Origin: Elysia chlorotica | Lineage: Eukaryota; Mollusca; Gastropoda; Plakobranchidae | Direction of reading: 5' to 3' | Assembly (NCBI GenBank): GCA_003991915.1 | Contig: RQTK01000088.1 | Location: 330,048-394,047 of the forward strand | DNA length: 64,000 nt | Program-made: the position numbers and the translations under genes | The notes under the pieces: generated by a model | What the model saw: only the letters and a program-made list of their open reading frames with translations | What the model was told of the DNA's origin: nothing | Databases searched by the model: none | Part shown: positions 36,703 to 49,157 of the stretch, one piece after another | How positions within the stretch are numbered: the first letter of the stretch is position 1 | Layout: every line of letters begins with the position of its first letter

Positions 36703-36765
<63 letters not shown>
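36703..36765. repeat. (AAT)n microsatellite
   Basis: About 21 ATA/AAT units directly follow a SINE tail fragment at 36612-36660. Confidence 0.97.
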
Positions 36766-37245
36766 GCAACAGGAAGAAGAAGACGCAAAAGGAGAAGGAG
36801 AAGTAGAATGAAATGACAAAAAAATGAAATAAAAGCGCCACATTGCAATTCGCGGTGCACTGTCGAGTAATATACAAATAAAAAGGTACGGTTCAACCAC
36901 ACTGCAGCTCTTCAGGCTCAATACATTATTAATTCAACAAACTTAATAAACTTTACTTCCTCTATACGAAAGCCCATCGGATTAGACATCCATTCTTTTC
37001 ATTTTTACAATTATACTTTAAACAGGGGGCGGCTTATAAAATAATTATGACTACCCGCAGATTCCAAGTTAGAAAACGTAAACACGTCGAATTATATCGA
37101 CATACTGAGCTCAGCCACAATCTTGAAACTGATTCTAAAAAAAAAGTGAACCTACCCTTAAATTTGAACGTTTTTGTTTGTTTGTTTTTTTTGTTTTTTT
37201 TTTTAGGTTTGTTGTTGTTGTTTGTTTTTTTTTAATATGTTGGTT

Positions 37246-37475
37246 TTTACGTTGACTTTGTAGCTCAAGATCCAACGCCAGCACTAATATGTTATATTGA
37301 GGACGGGCCCCAAGACTAAGTAACATCTATCAAGTTTTTTTATCGTGCTGCCACAGAGAGAGTGGGCGAATACCATGACTCTGTGTCACGGTCACATTAA
37401 ACTGACACCGACCCAGCCAGTAGGGGATCAAGTCGCCAGAGCGAGGCTCACGCAAACTGATCCGTGCGGACTGCG
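37246..37475 (-). mobile_element. tRNA-derived SINE, diverged
   Basis: The tail-side CAACGCCAGCACTAATATG and GAGGACGGGCCCCAAGACTA are followed by ACATTAAACTGACACCGACC and a decayed head. Confidence 0.6.
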
Positions 37476-38953
37476 TCAGAAAATGTTCCCAGCATGTTGT
37501 TATTGTCCCTTTGAACATTTTGAAGCTGAGAAAATTATTATAGTTGTGCAACGGACAAATCAATCGCCGGAAGAGCAAACACATATCGGAGCGACAAATC
37601 GTTGAAATCGGAAATTTCAAAGGACCTTGGCGCATGCGAAGTGGGGTAACTACAGGGCGATGGCGTAGCAGGAAATCCTAAACAAAGATTACAATATCCG
37701 CAGTCAGCCTGTGACTCGTATGAGCCTAGCCTGGAATCCGGTTTACCGATTCTCGATTACGATATGATATAACCATTTCACAATAATTGTCCCTCAAAGA
37801 GGTCATTTTGCGTGATAGAAACGCAGTCTAAATCTTGTTTTTCCTTTGATTTCCGTACTCAAAAATGGAAAGAAATAATGTATTAATTAATACAATTTAT
37901 AAAGACACAATGTACGGAAATATAAGGTCAATGCTAATTATTCTTTTTTGCTTAGTTATATATAAACTTATGCTAGCTAATTTACTGCCATTTGATTATG
38001 ACCATGAAATCGTGATCTCATAACACGCAAAAATAAGTTTCAATCGCCAGTTAAGGGTTGTCAGTCGGGTCTTTGTCAGGTGTAACATGAATGCCAGTAG
38101 CTGCGCCTCACCATTCTTCTTCTTTTTAATTATGGCTGAAGATATTTTTCGCATTTAATATACTTTTGAAACTTGAGACATTTGTCCGGAAGGTGGACAT
38201 CAATTTTCTATTTCCACCCTCCCTGTTTGTTAAATCTTCATTTCAATTTACATTATATTTCTTCCTTATTTTTATGATTCAATATTGACATCGTTCTATC
38301 CAACATGTACAGTAAAACTTCACATACTTTGCGACAGTTACTCGTTGTTGACATCACAATACATAATTAGTTATGATCCCCGATCCCCACCCCCACCCCC
38401 GCAATTTAAAACCAAAGATATAAAGAACAAGTTTTAGTACAAACAAAACAAAACAATGTGCAGTCATATGAAAAAGGACTGGCATGATAACAACATGAAA
38501 TTCGTATAAAAGACATGCAATATGTTGGTTCCAGTCTTCAAGCTTTAGCATAGTTATGCAAAAGTTAAGAGCTTTATACATTTTTCATGTCATTGCTAGT
38601 GGTTAATCGTGTTATGTAACTCCTTCCAGAGCCAAAAAAATAGGATGATGGTGGTAATGCGTCCTCTACACCACTATCCCACTCATTTACACAATTGATT
38701 TATCCAATCAATCGAAAATGCACTTGCTATGAAACAGAGAAAGTGAGAAAGGAGAGAGCGAGAAAGAGATGGACAAAGAGAGGGGGGTAGAGGGTAGGTA
38801 GAAGAGGGATAGGTGGAGAGACAAACAGCCAAATAGACAGATTCACAGACTGAATGAGAGATGGACAGAGAGACAGAGAGGTCGAGAGACAGACACGCAG
38901 AGCGAGACAGATAGAAGTAATGAAACAGACAGAGAGACCGAAAAAGAGGGCGA

Positions 38954-38959
<6 letters not shown>

Positions 38960-39045
<86 letters not shown>
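38960..39045. repeat. (GA)n microsatellite
   Basis: A pure GA tract of about 42 units, with GACAGA-rich flanks from 38730. Confidence 0.97.
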
Positions 39046-39048
<3 letters not shown>

Positions 39049-40879
39049 ATCGCAGGAGAAAGACAACAAGTGAGACAGGGAGTGGAAGAAAGACAGAAAC
39101 CGGACGCTTAACTATGATGTTTTACATAACGAAGTTAGTCGTATCTCGAGATAGATGAAATAGGGTAAAAAGACTTTCGCGATGTTCTTATGTACCCAGA
39201 CTTCCAGAGTGGTCCAAGAACTGTCTGAACACTGCAATTTAATCAAAGCCAGGAAGGGGCAGCGGTACGTGCTTAAGGTACAAGTAGACATAGCCAGACG
39301 CTAGGCTATTGAAGCACGCGGACCCTGTCCATTTCCATACAAAATTGCGTTGATTTGGAACTGTGCACAGTGGCCCACTTTAAGAATGACATTGGTTGTT
39401 GTTGTTTTTTCAACTTAGACATTGGATATTCAGAATCATGTCCAGGAGGGTGGGTTGTATTGGTGCACTTTGGTGCGCGTTACGCTAATCCTACACCCCA
39501 CTTTCATATTTATTTTTTATTTTTTTGGGCTGTTGTTCTGGGGAGGAGTGTTTTAAATTATTACGGAAAGATAGTGCGAGTTGGGTTTTTCCTTATGATA
39601 TATAACAACACTTTGCGGTTCCGACGGGAAATAATCTGCTATTTTTTGTGATAGAGGGGAGAGAGAGAGAGATAGAGAGTCAGGGACAGAGACGGAGAAA
39701 GACAGACAAACAAAAACAAAAAAAACGGACAGAGAAAGACAAACAGACAGAAATAGGTGGACAGAGAAACAGAGACAGACAGACAGCTATAAAAAAAATG
39801 TGTTTACAGAAGTACAATAGTAATGGATCCAGAAAATTGGATTGTAATATGTATCAAAGATGAAGTTGCATAAGAAATAGTTATCGTCTTATCGCTAAAG
39901 CAACATGTCTCAGATGATGTGTCCTTTGTAAAGCTGTTTGGCAAAAACTTGGTAATATCTTGTCGTATTAAACTACAGGTCTTAAACCCACATGTGGCAG
40001 CACCAACATTCATTAGAATGATACAAGTCTTAGTGAGGCCGGATAAAGATTCGAACCGACGCGGCTCACGACTTATAGTGTGCTCGGTCTGTGAGAGCCG
40101 CAACATGTCCAGCCCTCATTGATAATTTTATTCCGAACCAGATAATGCGATTATGATCCAACATCAGCCGCGCGCGCACTCGTGCTGCCCCTCTTTCAAA
40201 GTGAACGATTTTATGCAAAAAAAGAAGTGAGGTTAGAAAATGAAGCTGGCAAAATGTGGAATTTCCGCCGACTTAATGGCCCATCCGTCTTGCAGCGGCA
40301 TGAAAAAGGGCTGGGTTTCTGGCCAGGGCAGTGCTGGAAAACGGTTTGAATTGTGGCTACAGAGAGCATAATATATTATATCCCCCGCCTCGCGCATTTC
40401 CTTATTAAAGCTTCCTATCTCTAGATTGAGTCTTGGGTTGGTTTGAGAAAGAAGGAAAGAGTTAAAGAGAAGAGTCAAAACTGCTTGGTAGATGGAGTTT
40501 TGGGGGATAAGAATTGCAGTCTTTGCAGAGATCTGTAGGCTGGGAAGGTTAAAATAATTACATAAAAAAGGAAAAGAGAAGACGAAGTTGGAAGTTGAGT
40601 GCGCGGAAAGCTACAAGAGAGAAACAAGATGAGACGTGAAGAGATTGCTAAGCGCTTGGATCGCTCCCAGTGGGCGGGACAGGGACATCCCGAGAAGCAC
40701 GGGGCCCGTCTGGGGACTGGGGAGTATTTGGAATTCGGAGAGGGTGGAAATGGAGAAGAAGAGGAATAGAATGAGAGATAGAGCGGGGTTAGAATATAGA
40801 GAAAGAGAGACAGCGAGCGGCAGATATAGAAGGACAAGAAGAGATATGAATAGAGAATGAAAGATTGAGACGGACAGAG

Positions 40880-40881
40880 AG

Positions 40882-40922
<41 letters not shown>
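40880..40922. repeat. (GA)n microsatellite
   Basis: A GA tract of about 18 units. Confidence 0.95.
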
Positions 40923-40924
<2 letters not shown>

Positions 40925-41030
40925 TAAAAAACAGACATAGAAATGGTTAGAGAAAAAGAGCAGAGAGGAACCAAGACAGAGACAGGCGGACAGACATAGA
41001 GCCAGGTAGTCATAGACAGACTATGAGGCT

Positions 41031-41080
41031 GAGTTGGTTTTAACGTTCAACGCCAGCGCTATATCGGCTATAATGTTCTC
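41031..41080 (-). mobile_element. SINE tail fragment
   Basis: GAGTTGGTTTTAACGTTCAA and CGCTATATCGGCTATAATG match the tail of the family in reverse orientation, facing the copy at 41125. Confidence 0.6.
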
Positions 41081-41124
41081 TCCCCCCCTCCTCCTCTCTC
41101 TCTGTCTCTGACCAGAAATGGGGT

Positions 41125-41331
41125 TTGGGTCGGGGGGTTGCCCTGGGGTAGAACATCGGCTTCCGACGCAGGAGGTCCGTGGTTCGAGCCCTGGCGATTT
41201 CGCCCCCTACTGGTTGGGTCGGTGTCAGTTTAATGTGACCAATTGAGACAGGAGTCATGGTATCCCCGCCCTGTCTCTGTGTGGCAGCACATAAAATTGT
41301 CAGACGTCAGTCTTGGGGCCCGTCCACAATT
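41125..41331 (+). mobile_element. tRNA-derived SINE with intact-looking head
   Basis: The head contains CCTGGGGTAGAACATCGG and, at 41181-41191, a perfect B box GGTTCGAGCCC. The body follows to GGGGCCCGTCCACAATT, where the tail is cut off. An inverted tail fragment of the same family lies just before it at 41031-41080. Confidence 0.75.
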
Positions 41332-41692
41332 ACCTGGTCCCGCTTCAGAATGAGTTGTGTAGGAAGCAACGAGCTCAAAGACTAGGTAAGTGTACATTTC
41401 AAACTTTGCGTGATAAACAACAGATGGATGGGGTCTTCAGGAATGTAACCATCGTTAAGGAATTTTTATCACTTACCTGACAGCTCGTTATAAGAAGAGT
41501 TACAGTACCAGAGCTGTTCCTACTTATAGGCTTAAGGTATTCACAGCTTGTTTTGCCGAGCTGAGAGTAACGACCGCATTTTAAAATTAGTGACATTTGA
41601 AGAAAATTTAATTTATTGAACACAAGGAAACACGCACTTTAAACTTGCGGAGATGTGTTAAGCTCACAGTGTTTATGTTTTGTTTTAACAAG

Positions 41693-41765
41693 GTGTCGGT
41701 TAACTCAGTCGATAGAGCTGTGGTTTAACAAGCCGGATGACCGCAGTTCGATTCCCCTCGTTTTC
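41693..41765 (+). mobile_element. tRNA-like sequence, probably a SINE head
   Basis: GGTTAACTCAGTCGATAGAG (A box) and GCAGTTCGATTCCCC (B box) have tRNA-like spacing, but the flanking ends do not pair as an acceptor stem. I therefore prefer a SINE head over a tRNA gene. Confidence 0.45.
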
Positions 41766-42943
41766 GTCGAGTGGTATTCTATTGAAAGCATAACCGACCT
41801 AATTCAATTAATTACTATTTTATGAGGGAAAAAAACCCACAAAAAAACCAGAAAGTTCAACACATTTTGTTTTGATCACTTTTCCCAGAGATAAAAGCAA
41901 AATATCTTTATGTAGATAGGGATTCTTTATTGGTAAACTCCTAGTCTAGGAACTTGTCTGCGATACAGCCTAGCTGCTGATGATGGACATTAATTTAGAA
42001 ATCTACAAACCAAACCGAATTTTTCTAAAACTTATTATTTTGCAGGTAGATTACAAAGTGATATCTATAACGGATGAAATAAATAATCTTCCGAATAGTA
42101 TGGTTAATGAAATCACACCAATGAATAATTTTATAAGCACTGCAAATTTTTGTAAGGAACAGCTTAATATCGTAAGTACAACGTTGCGGTAAGATAACGA
42201 CTCGTCTTTAGATAAAGAGAATGACAGCAGTTACGATGCAAGAAATGTGCGCTTTTTATGTGCTTTATTAAAATAAAACGGAGCGCAGTTAAAAGATCAA
42301 CGAAGCGAGTTATAATTAAGACGCCGTTAATTTGCTCTTCCTGCACCAATAGTGAGGGTCTCCCTGTTCGAATCTAGGTCGATGACTTATTTCAAAAAAA
42401 AATTCTCCGTGAATGAAGTGAAAGTGGAACTACTCAAACACTACTTGAGTTATATGTAGCTCTACAATAGCCCTAACTTTCTACTCGTACTCTCTTCCCA
42501 TACATCAAACCCGAACCATATCCCCTTCTATTTTCTACTTCTTTCATATTTTAAATAAATGTTTGTTGCAATTATCCTTGGCAATAACCCTCATTTTCTA
42601 CGGCTTTCTCCCTGTAACACTAATGTTAAAACATAACTAAACCTTTCGGTCCAATATCTTTTACATATTAATTGTGTGCAAGTGTTTTTTCTCTTTTAGG
42701 TCTTCTCAATCGCCATGTACCGTGGCTGTTCGAATGTTGGTGTAACTTCGTGTGTTTTCTCGATCATTTCAATCGGCATTATCTGGCACTTTTGACAATA
42801 TTGTTCTTATCTAGCGTTGTTCACCTTAATGGATTTGGGAAATAAGTGTGTGTGTGAAGCTCCGCAATCAGTTTTTGGCCTTGTTGTATATTTCTTGTTG
42901 AATAATATGTTGTTCATACTTTATTTGCATTATTATTATTGTT

Positions 42944-42945
<2 letters not shown>

Positions 42946-42980
<35 letters not shown>

Positions 42981-42982
42981 CC
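42946..42982. repeat. (ATC)n microsatellite
   Basis: About 12 ATC units. Confidence 0.95.
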
Positions 42983-43064
42983 TCATTCTGAAGCGGGACC
43001 AGGTAAAATATTTAATAACACTAAACTCAGTAAAATCTAAATAGAAGGGCTTGTATATGGCGTG

Positions 43065-43088
43065 GGAGAGAGAGAGAGAGGAGAGAGG

Positions 43089-43141
<53 letters not shown>

Positions 43142-43211
43142 AGAGTGAAAGACAATGAGGGAGCGGGAGAGACAAAAAGGGGCGAAGAAAGTGTGAGAGA
43201 GTGAGAGCGAA

Positions 43212-43248
<37 letters not shown>

Positions 43249-43260
43249 GAAAGGGAGGCA
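43065..43260. repeat. (GA)n/(GACA)n microsatellite region
   Basis: Several GA runs end in five GACA units near 43228-43248. Confidence 0.95.
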
Positions 43261-44540
43261 GGCAGAGTAAGAGAAAGAGAGGGCTTAGCAGCGGTGGATA
43301 AGGCTTGACTTGCGTGGACAGATTTACTTTCTATTTGAGAGGACTTGAAGAACTTTGCATGAGATCTATGCCATCTGGTACATGACATGGGAAAGGTTAC
43401 TCGAGTTAAGATTTCTCCATGATCCGTTTTGCATCATGCAATAGTTTAGCTAACATTGGTTTCCGCAGTCCCAGTGTTGAAATTAGGATGTAGTATACGT
43501 AATATATCTGTATCAATCAAACCAAAATAGCTTGCATTGTTACTCCTTTTTGTTTGTTTTTGTTTCTTAATTTGTTGTTGTTTTGTTTTGTTTTGTTTTC
43601 ATTTAAACTAGGGGGAAACGCTTGAAAAGTGACAAGGCTTTATTGAGATGAAAGAGTGTCACTCTGATTCTTATAATGAAAGTATTATTTATTTCAGTAT
43701 CAGGAGCATCATAATCATGAACTGAACATATTACCATCGACCTCGCCTTCATCATCATCACTACCAACGGTCATGGTCATACCTAATCAATCAAACTACT
43801 TATCTGTGGGTGCGTGGGTTTCATTGTTTCGTATTGTTTTGGGTTCGTTTTGTGTATTGTTATTTTTTTAATCAACGATGATAATATTGATCTGGAAACA
43901 AGCAGAATATTGTGTACTTGTGTTGAACTTATAAAGCTCCGTATGAGAAGACTGGACAGGCTCATTGAATCGACCAACTTACTTAATATGTACATTATAG
44001 CTAGCGGTAATCGGCGCATACAAAAACTCCAAAACTCAAACCGTGCAGAACTCTTTCAACATTTTATTGTGATGTGCGACCTTGATTGAAGGAACGCTGT
44101 AGTACATACAACCCATCGATAAAGGCGGGGTCGTGAAGATAACAATGACATGGAAAGTGAAACCTACAGTTGGAGAAACGATCGTCCATATACCCACCAA
44201 CATAGGCAGGATCGTAAAGATGACTGTTGCGATAGTAAAGCAATCAGAAAGCTCTACCCCGCCCCTTCCCCACCCGTCTCCTCCGGGGAAACCCGACACC
44301 GTGGTGCCCTGCCAAGATGGAACTGTCGGCATCGATGGCCGCCAGCACATAAAACACAAACGATGCAATTACAGGAAAAGCCCCGCTCTGTCGTCCGGAG
44401 TAGGAACCTCGCAATGAAAACCGCACAGGGAGAGTTGGAACAGAGCACTACTTAAATAATGACGGATGCTTGAGCAAAGATAAGGGGCAAGGAGAGGAAG
44501 GTAAATGTAAGGGGACAAGATGTAAAAGAAGAGAGACACA

Positions 44541-44590
<50 letters not shown>

Positions 44591-44600
44591 ATAATAATAT
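44541..44600. repeat. (ATT)n microsatellite with inverted end
   Basis: About 15 ATT units are followed by ATAATAATAAT, so the end can pair with the tract. Confidence 0.95.
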
Positions 44601-45187
44601 CATTGATGTGTGTTTAACTCGATGCTGTTTCAAGAAAACAAAAGCGAAAGGGGCATAATGATATCGATTATCATTTAGCGTGTTGGCCAATCCTGTCCGT
44701 CTCATGAATAGAAATATTTATTCAAATATATAAATGTTTTTCTTTAAATCGCAGCGCGCTTTATCGCGGGAGACTGACACATTAAATCTGTGCTACAAGC
44801 ATTTTGGTTGACTGTTTTTTTCTGTCAACGGCGGTTATTGTTTTAAGTTCGTTCGTTCCTGTGTTTGTTTTTCTATTTATTTATGTAATCTGAATTCGAT
44901 TGGCGCTTTCTTCGCCTCTTGAGATAATTCTAGCATGTGCAAAGTTTACAACCATAGAATGTTTCGATTCCATTAGTAAAGTATAAAATTATATTCATAG
45001 AAATACACAAGACCAAGACCGAGGTAGACTGAATTTAAACATAATTATTACAATGCCAACGTGTGGAGCTCCTGGCTATGCCGCTTCCTTTTGCACAACC
45101 AGACACTAATGAAGCATCAAATCGACCGGTTATAACCATTACATTATGATGTACATCTGCATTTACTACAATTTGAATTATAGTCAC

Positions 45188-46502
45188 CTTCTATTGGATT
45201 GTGGTAGATTATGTATCCGGTATCGGTTCTTCTCTGCTTCCGGTAGAGGGCGCTGTACATGAATAAGTTTAACCGGAACTTCCGGTCCCGCTGCTGCAGG
45301 CGGCGCAAGTTATTCTGGGAGTGGTAGGGGCTGCTTGCCAGTGAGCGTAGCCGCTCGGCCACAGTGGGGGTGGACGAGCAAGACGCGCGGCTGGGAGACG
45401 GTGTTTCGGCTAGCCGGGTGGATAGCACGCCCGCCGACTGACTGAAGGGCAGGCCTCTGTAGAACGAGCTCGCCGCGGGACTCGCTGGGCTTGATCTACA
45501 GGTCTGGCTTGACGGTGTTCCGGGCGAGCGGCTGGCGGGGGAAGCACACGCGGAGGATGGAGATATCAGGTACTTGGCAAAGTCATGGCACGCGCGCCGC
45601 TCCGACAGAGAGTCGGCAATCGCCTGAGACGTTGGCGAGATGAGCCCCGACTTCGGAGTGCCCGGAGAACAACTCCCACAGTCGTCTCTGGCTAGCGCCT
45701 TGGCGGTGATGGGGCTTTTTCTATTGCTTGTGTTGTTAAGGACGGTGTGGCTATCCGTATAGAGGGATCTCCATGTGGCGATGTCACTGCCCGATTTGCG
45801 AAAGGGCTTTGTCTCCCTGTGGCGGGGCAAAACATTGACTGTATTGTCTTCATCACATGGACTTTTGAAAGCACGATTGAGTTCACTGCACGGGTTGCTA
45901 TGGCGGTGGGAAGTACATGTATTGCTTGTTGGAGATTCATCAAAGTGCACATCTCTGTTGGAAACGTTGGTGACGGCGCCCCTCCATCTTCGCAGGCTGT
46001 ATCCGAACTCCCTGACGGCGGCTTCTAAATCGCACGGAGACGGGGCTCTGTTCGGACTGGCTGCAGTTCTCTTCATTTTATTTTCTTTATCATCTATTTC
46101 TATTTCAGAACTGGATATGATGGACGACGAGGAGGCGGCGGACGATGAAGACGATGAAGAAAGTGAAGACAATGACGAGGACGTTGAGGATGCTGAGGAC
46201 GGGGAGGACGGCCAGGTCCTCATGGCACGGCCGGGGCTATCACACGTACTGTCCCCACACCCTACGGCGGCGACCTGCTGGTGGTGTCGCGAGTTGTTGC
46301 GGTAGTTGTTCTGGTAGACGCTCCCTGCCCTCCCCTGGCTCACAGCTCTGAACGGCCCGTAGTTGCCGTTGAGGCGGTTGAGCACCTCGGCTTGGTCCAG
46401 GCCACCAGTGGTCAGCATGGCGTTGTCGGCCACAGCAGGGCTGGGCCCGGCTAGTCTGGGCTGACCTATCAACACGCTGGCTGAGGGCTTCACCTCCAGC
46501 AT
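45188..46502 (-). CDS. APBB: FE65/APBB coding exon 1: long Ser-rich N-terminal region
   Basis: This is the largest open reading frame in the window. It encodes residues 1-438 plus one base. I chose the ATG at 46502 (protein start MLEVKPSAS) because A is at -3 and all three frames upstream are closed before the putative acceptor at 46637/46638. The region is low-complexity: a Ser run near residues 105-135, then an acidic EIEIDDKENK patch, then many SP/TP sites. A basic, probably folded C-terminal stretch (QQRDRKFRLNLFMYSALY, about residues 402-419) follows. No named domain is recognised, which is usual for FE65 N-termini. The donor AGAAG/GTGACT ends the exon in phase 1. The split codon G+AC gives Asp and joins HNPIE to DPDATYTSF in the next exon. 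The long frame also opens with TTG at 46622, but that is not a likely start. Confidence 0.8.
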
Positions 46503-46637
46503 GGTTGATGCCGAGTGCTGTCTCTCCCAGCAGATGCTACAGCTAGAGGCTTGACTTAACACAGAGAGACTGTTAGGATATGGTGTGGTGCTGGTATTAG
46601 GTATACCATAATTAAACGTCAAAACTCATCATGTCGC
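46503..46637 (-). other. APBB: 5' UTR part of the first coding exon, with splice acceptor
   Basis: On the minus strand the sequence TGTTAATTTTTAG precedes GCGACATGATGAG, so 46637 is the likely first exonic base. Splicing here in any phase meets a stop before residue 1 of the main frame (TGA at two places, or TAA). This stretch is therefore leader rather than coding. It holds a six-codon upstream frame (see 46612-46632). The acceptor implies at least one further exon upstream. Confidence 0.55.
46612..46632 (-). promoter_or_regulatory. Short upstream open reading frame (MMSFDV) in the FE65 leader
   Basis: Two adjacent ATGs followed by AGT TTT GAC GTT TAA form a six-codon frame ending 109 nt before the proposed main ATG at 46502. 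If the exon begins at 46637, ribosomes would meet this frame first. A damping effect on translation is inference. Confidence 0.4.
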
Positions 46638-49157
46638 CTAAAAATTAACACAATGTTTTATCCTTTGGCGAAAAGAACGAAATAATTATATATTCCGATA
46701 TTACCAGATGGTGGAAATAGGGAAAGGTTTCACGGCGAGGATTCAACGTATATATATGTCTTGAGATAATTATGGTGGTTGCTAGATTCTTTAAACCGTT
46801 AAAAAAAAGTCCTCTTAACAATGTTGAATATTCTTAATTTCAAGAAATGTACCGATATAGAGCGAGCACGAGTCACGCTAGCTGTCCGTATCAAAAGCAT
46901 TGTGAGGTTGTTTTGCGAAACGTCACACTAACTCTAGTCTCTGGTATAACAGTTGCTGTTTCATTTTTTCCACAAATTGCGTTTTAAAATAAAGGATTTA
47001 TGAAAATCCCTCCCTGATTTTTAAAAAAAGGTGTAGGTTCGGAAAGATAACAAATGAACATTAGTTGAGTTTGGAACTCAGTGATACATTTTTTTAAAAA
47101 TACAACTAGATGAAATAGCTGAGGCAAAAAAACTTTTTTTTTTCTTTTTGTAAGGTGCACAAATATTTATAAAGAAAATGTAGGGCCTCACTTTCCCCCA
47201 TCAACATGGCTTGTACTTTCTACCACGGACTTCTTTTTTCCATAAGTCCAGTCAATCGCTAGCATCAAAGAGTGAAAAGCACACCACTAACTGAAGCCAC
47301 GTTACTCGGCCACGGCTGATGATTAATTGATACCTAAGCGTACCTAACTGGGACCTCAGATTGATACCAAAAAAGGCTGATAAAAGGCTGTTTAACCCGG
47401 TGATGGAAGGTATAATCCGCTCTGCTGGCCTGTATTTACCACACGTCGGGTCAGCGGGATTGTAGCCTGTAACTGAAACTCTCTGGACGTTAGCCCTGGG
47501 GTCCAGTTACTGGACATAAGAAATCAGCCACAGCAATAATTAGTGTTTATATACGGGTTTTCTTTTACGTTTAGCTCGCTACAATATTCTACAGCAGCAG
47601 CTGATGTGCTAGAAATAATATATAGTGTTAATGTTACATAATCACAAGAAATGCCACTTTGCGATTACAGGTGTTTTCAATGTGTTTGAGATTACAAAAC
47701 CCAGACATATTACAAGCCCGTGGGTAATTATTACATGCGTATTCTGGTTAGTTTTACCAAAATAACTAATCCTACTCGTGTCGAAAACTAGAATATGTAT
47801 TACTGATGCAGATTATAGACAAAGGTATCAGATGTTTACAGATTGGAGAAATCATGCACGTGACGTTGTGTGCGGAATCAGACTTAATTCGACATAGTAA
47901 TGATTTGACAACCTATCAGATAAATAATTAATTTATGTAAGATTATCAACTGTCGACATAACTCTGCGTGATCATTGCCTTAATTCAGAATAAGTCAATA
48001 TGTCGTTGATGAGATTTTAAACCATTTTTATCACACATATTTATCGTCTAAAACGGTTCGTGAAAGAATGGAATGTTTTTAATTTGTCTTTCTTTTTTAA
48101 ACAGATGGATAACGAATGGCCGAGTTTTTAACGTTGATGTCGGTTTCAAGGTGCGTATATCAGCTGCGATGATATACCATAAAAATCACTACCATTTTGT
48201 GGCGAGTAACCCAAGATTTTACATGCCATAGCTGCGATATGACTAAAATTTCGATCGATGTAAAAGATATGTATATATCATGTATCCTATAATAAAGGTA
48301 TTAGCTTACGACCATTGAACAAATTTTACGGTAATCGATACAGACCAAAACAATTTTGTTTTAAAGCGAATCAACCGTTATTAATTTCAAATAATTATAT
48401 TTAATGAGCAAGCTCGGGCTATCTATCCTTACGCATGGGCGATACAATCCTAACAGTGTACATAATTATTGGGGGAAAATGAATTCGCAAGCAAAGCTAT
48501 TAGGTAAGTGTAGAGAAGGCGTCAGAAATTGAACAGCACGAACAAATTAATCTAACTGAAGAAATAATCTTAGTACGCTACACAATCTTTTCCACCACAC
48601 AACGATGGAGAGGTGACTGACACTTCCAGAAATTAAATTAAGGGAAATAGGTCATTATTTGACTTGACAGTAATCATGTTCAAGAAATGGATCATCGCTA
48701 TAATTATGACTGAGTGCTTTTGAAAGGATCGCCATAATTATCTTCAAATAAAATACGCTGAACGCGAAAGATATAGTATTACGAACGTCAGCTTAAGATC
48801 TTAGGTGGCTATGAAATTCCTAGAACAGAAACTAAAATAACTAATCCTCGGTTCCGAAAATCCGGCCGTGCCTAGCAACGCCTGAAGCACCATCTACACA
48901 AGATTAAAAATCGAGATCCAGATACAAAGAATATATATAAAGTTCTGAAGATGTTGATTTTTACTGTAGCATCCGTCATTTGAATAAAGCATCAGTGAAC
49001 ACTTCCTACCCATCCCTCCCCCCTGAAGTCAAGTGTAAGTAGCGACCAGAACAGGGCGGCGCGTGCGGCAGGCCGACTTGTTGCAATGCCCGGTGTAAGA
49101 ATCTGCGGGCGCCGCTCACTCACCCACCCGACCCGATCAACAGCAGTGCTCACTTAC
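46638..49157 (-). other. AT-rich intron between presumed leader exon and first coding exon
   Basis: This 2.5 kb stretch has almost no microsatellite, SINE or tandem repeat, unlike the rest of the gene. Low repeat content next to the 5' end may mean regulatory sequence is retained, but I recognise no specific element. Confidence 0.4.

Larger units (their letters stand above)
19183..45187 (-). other. 26-kb intron between coding exons 1 and 2
   Basis: The phase match (1/1) across this gap and the sensible protein join (HNPIE/DPDATYTSF) argue that no constitutive exon is missing. The intron is filled with SINE copies (19236, 29966, 31569-32052, 37246, 41031-41331), GA microsatellites, trinucleotide repeats and a ~1 kb tandem duplication at 25665-27355. 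Featureless AT-rich stretches include 20850-21590, 24140-25660, 32350-33700, 33960-35540, 35900-36600 and 37640-38680. Confidence 0.65.

Noticed and set aside
41693-41765. Possible tRNA gene
   Set aside because: A- and B-box sequences are present but the ends do not form an acceptor stem, and similar heads occur in nearby SINEs.
44036-44455. Overlapping frames on both strands, one with membrane-like stretches
   Set aside because: The sequence contains an internal ~90-bp degenerate repeat that explains the pattern. No splice borders or homology were recognised.
45747-46351. Plus-strand frames up to 176 codons
   Set aside because: These lie opposite the FE65 N-terminal exon; the sense frame is longer, joins spliced exons in phase and fits the family.
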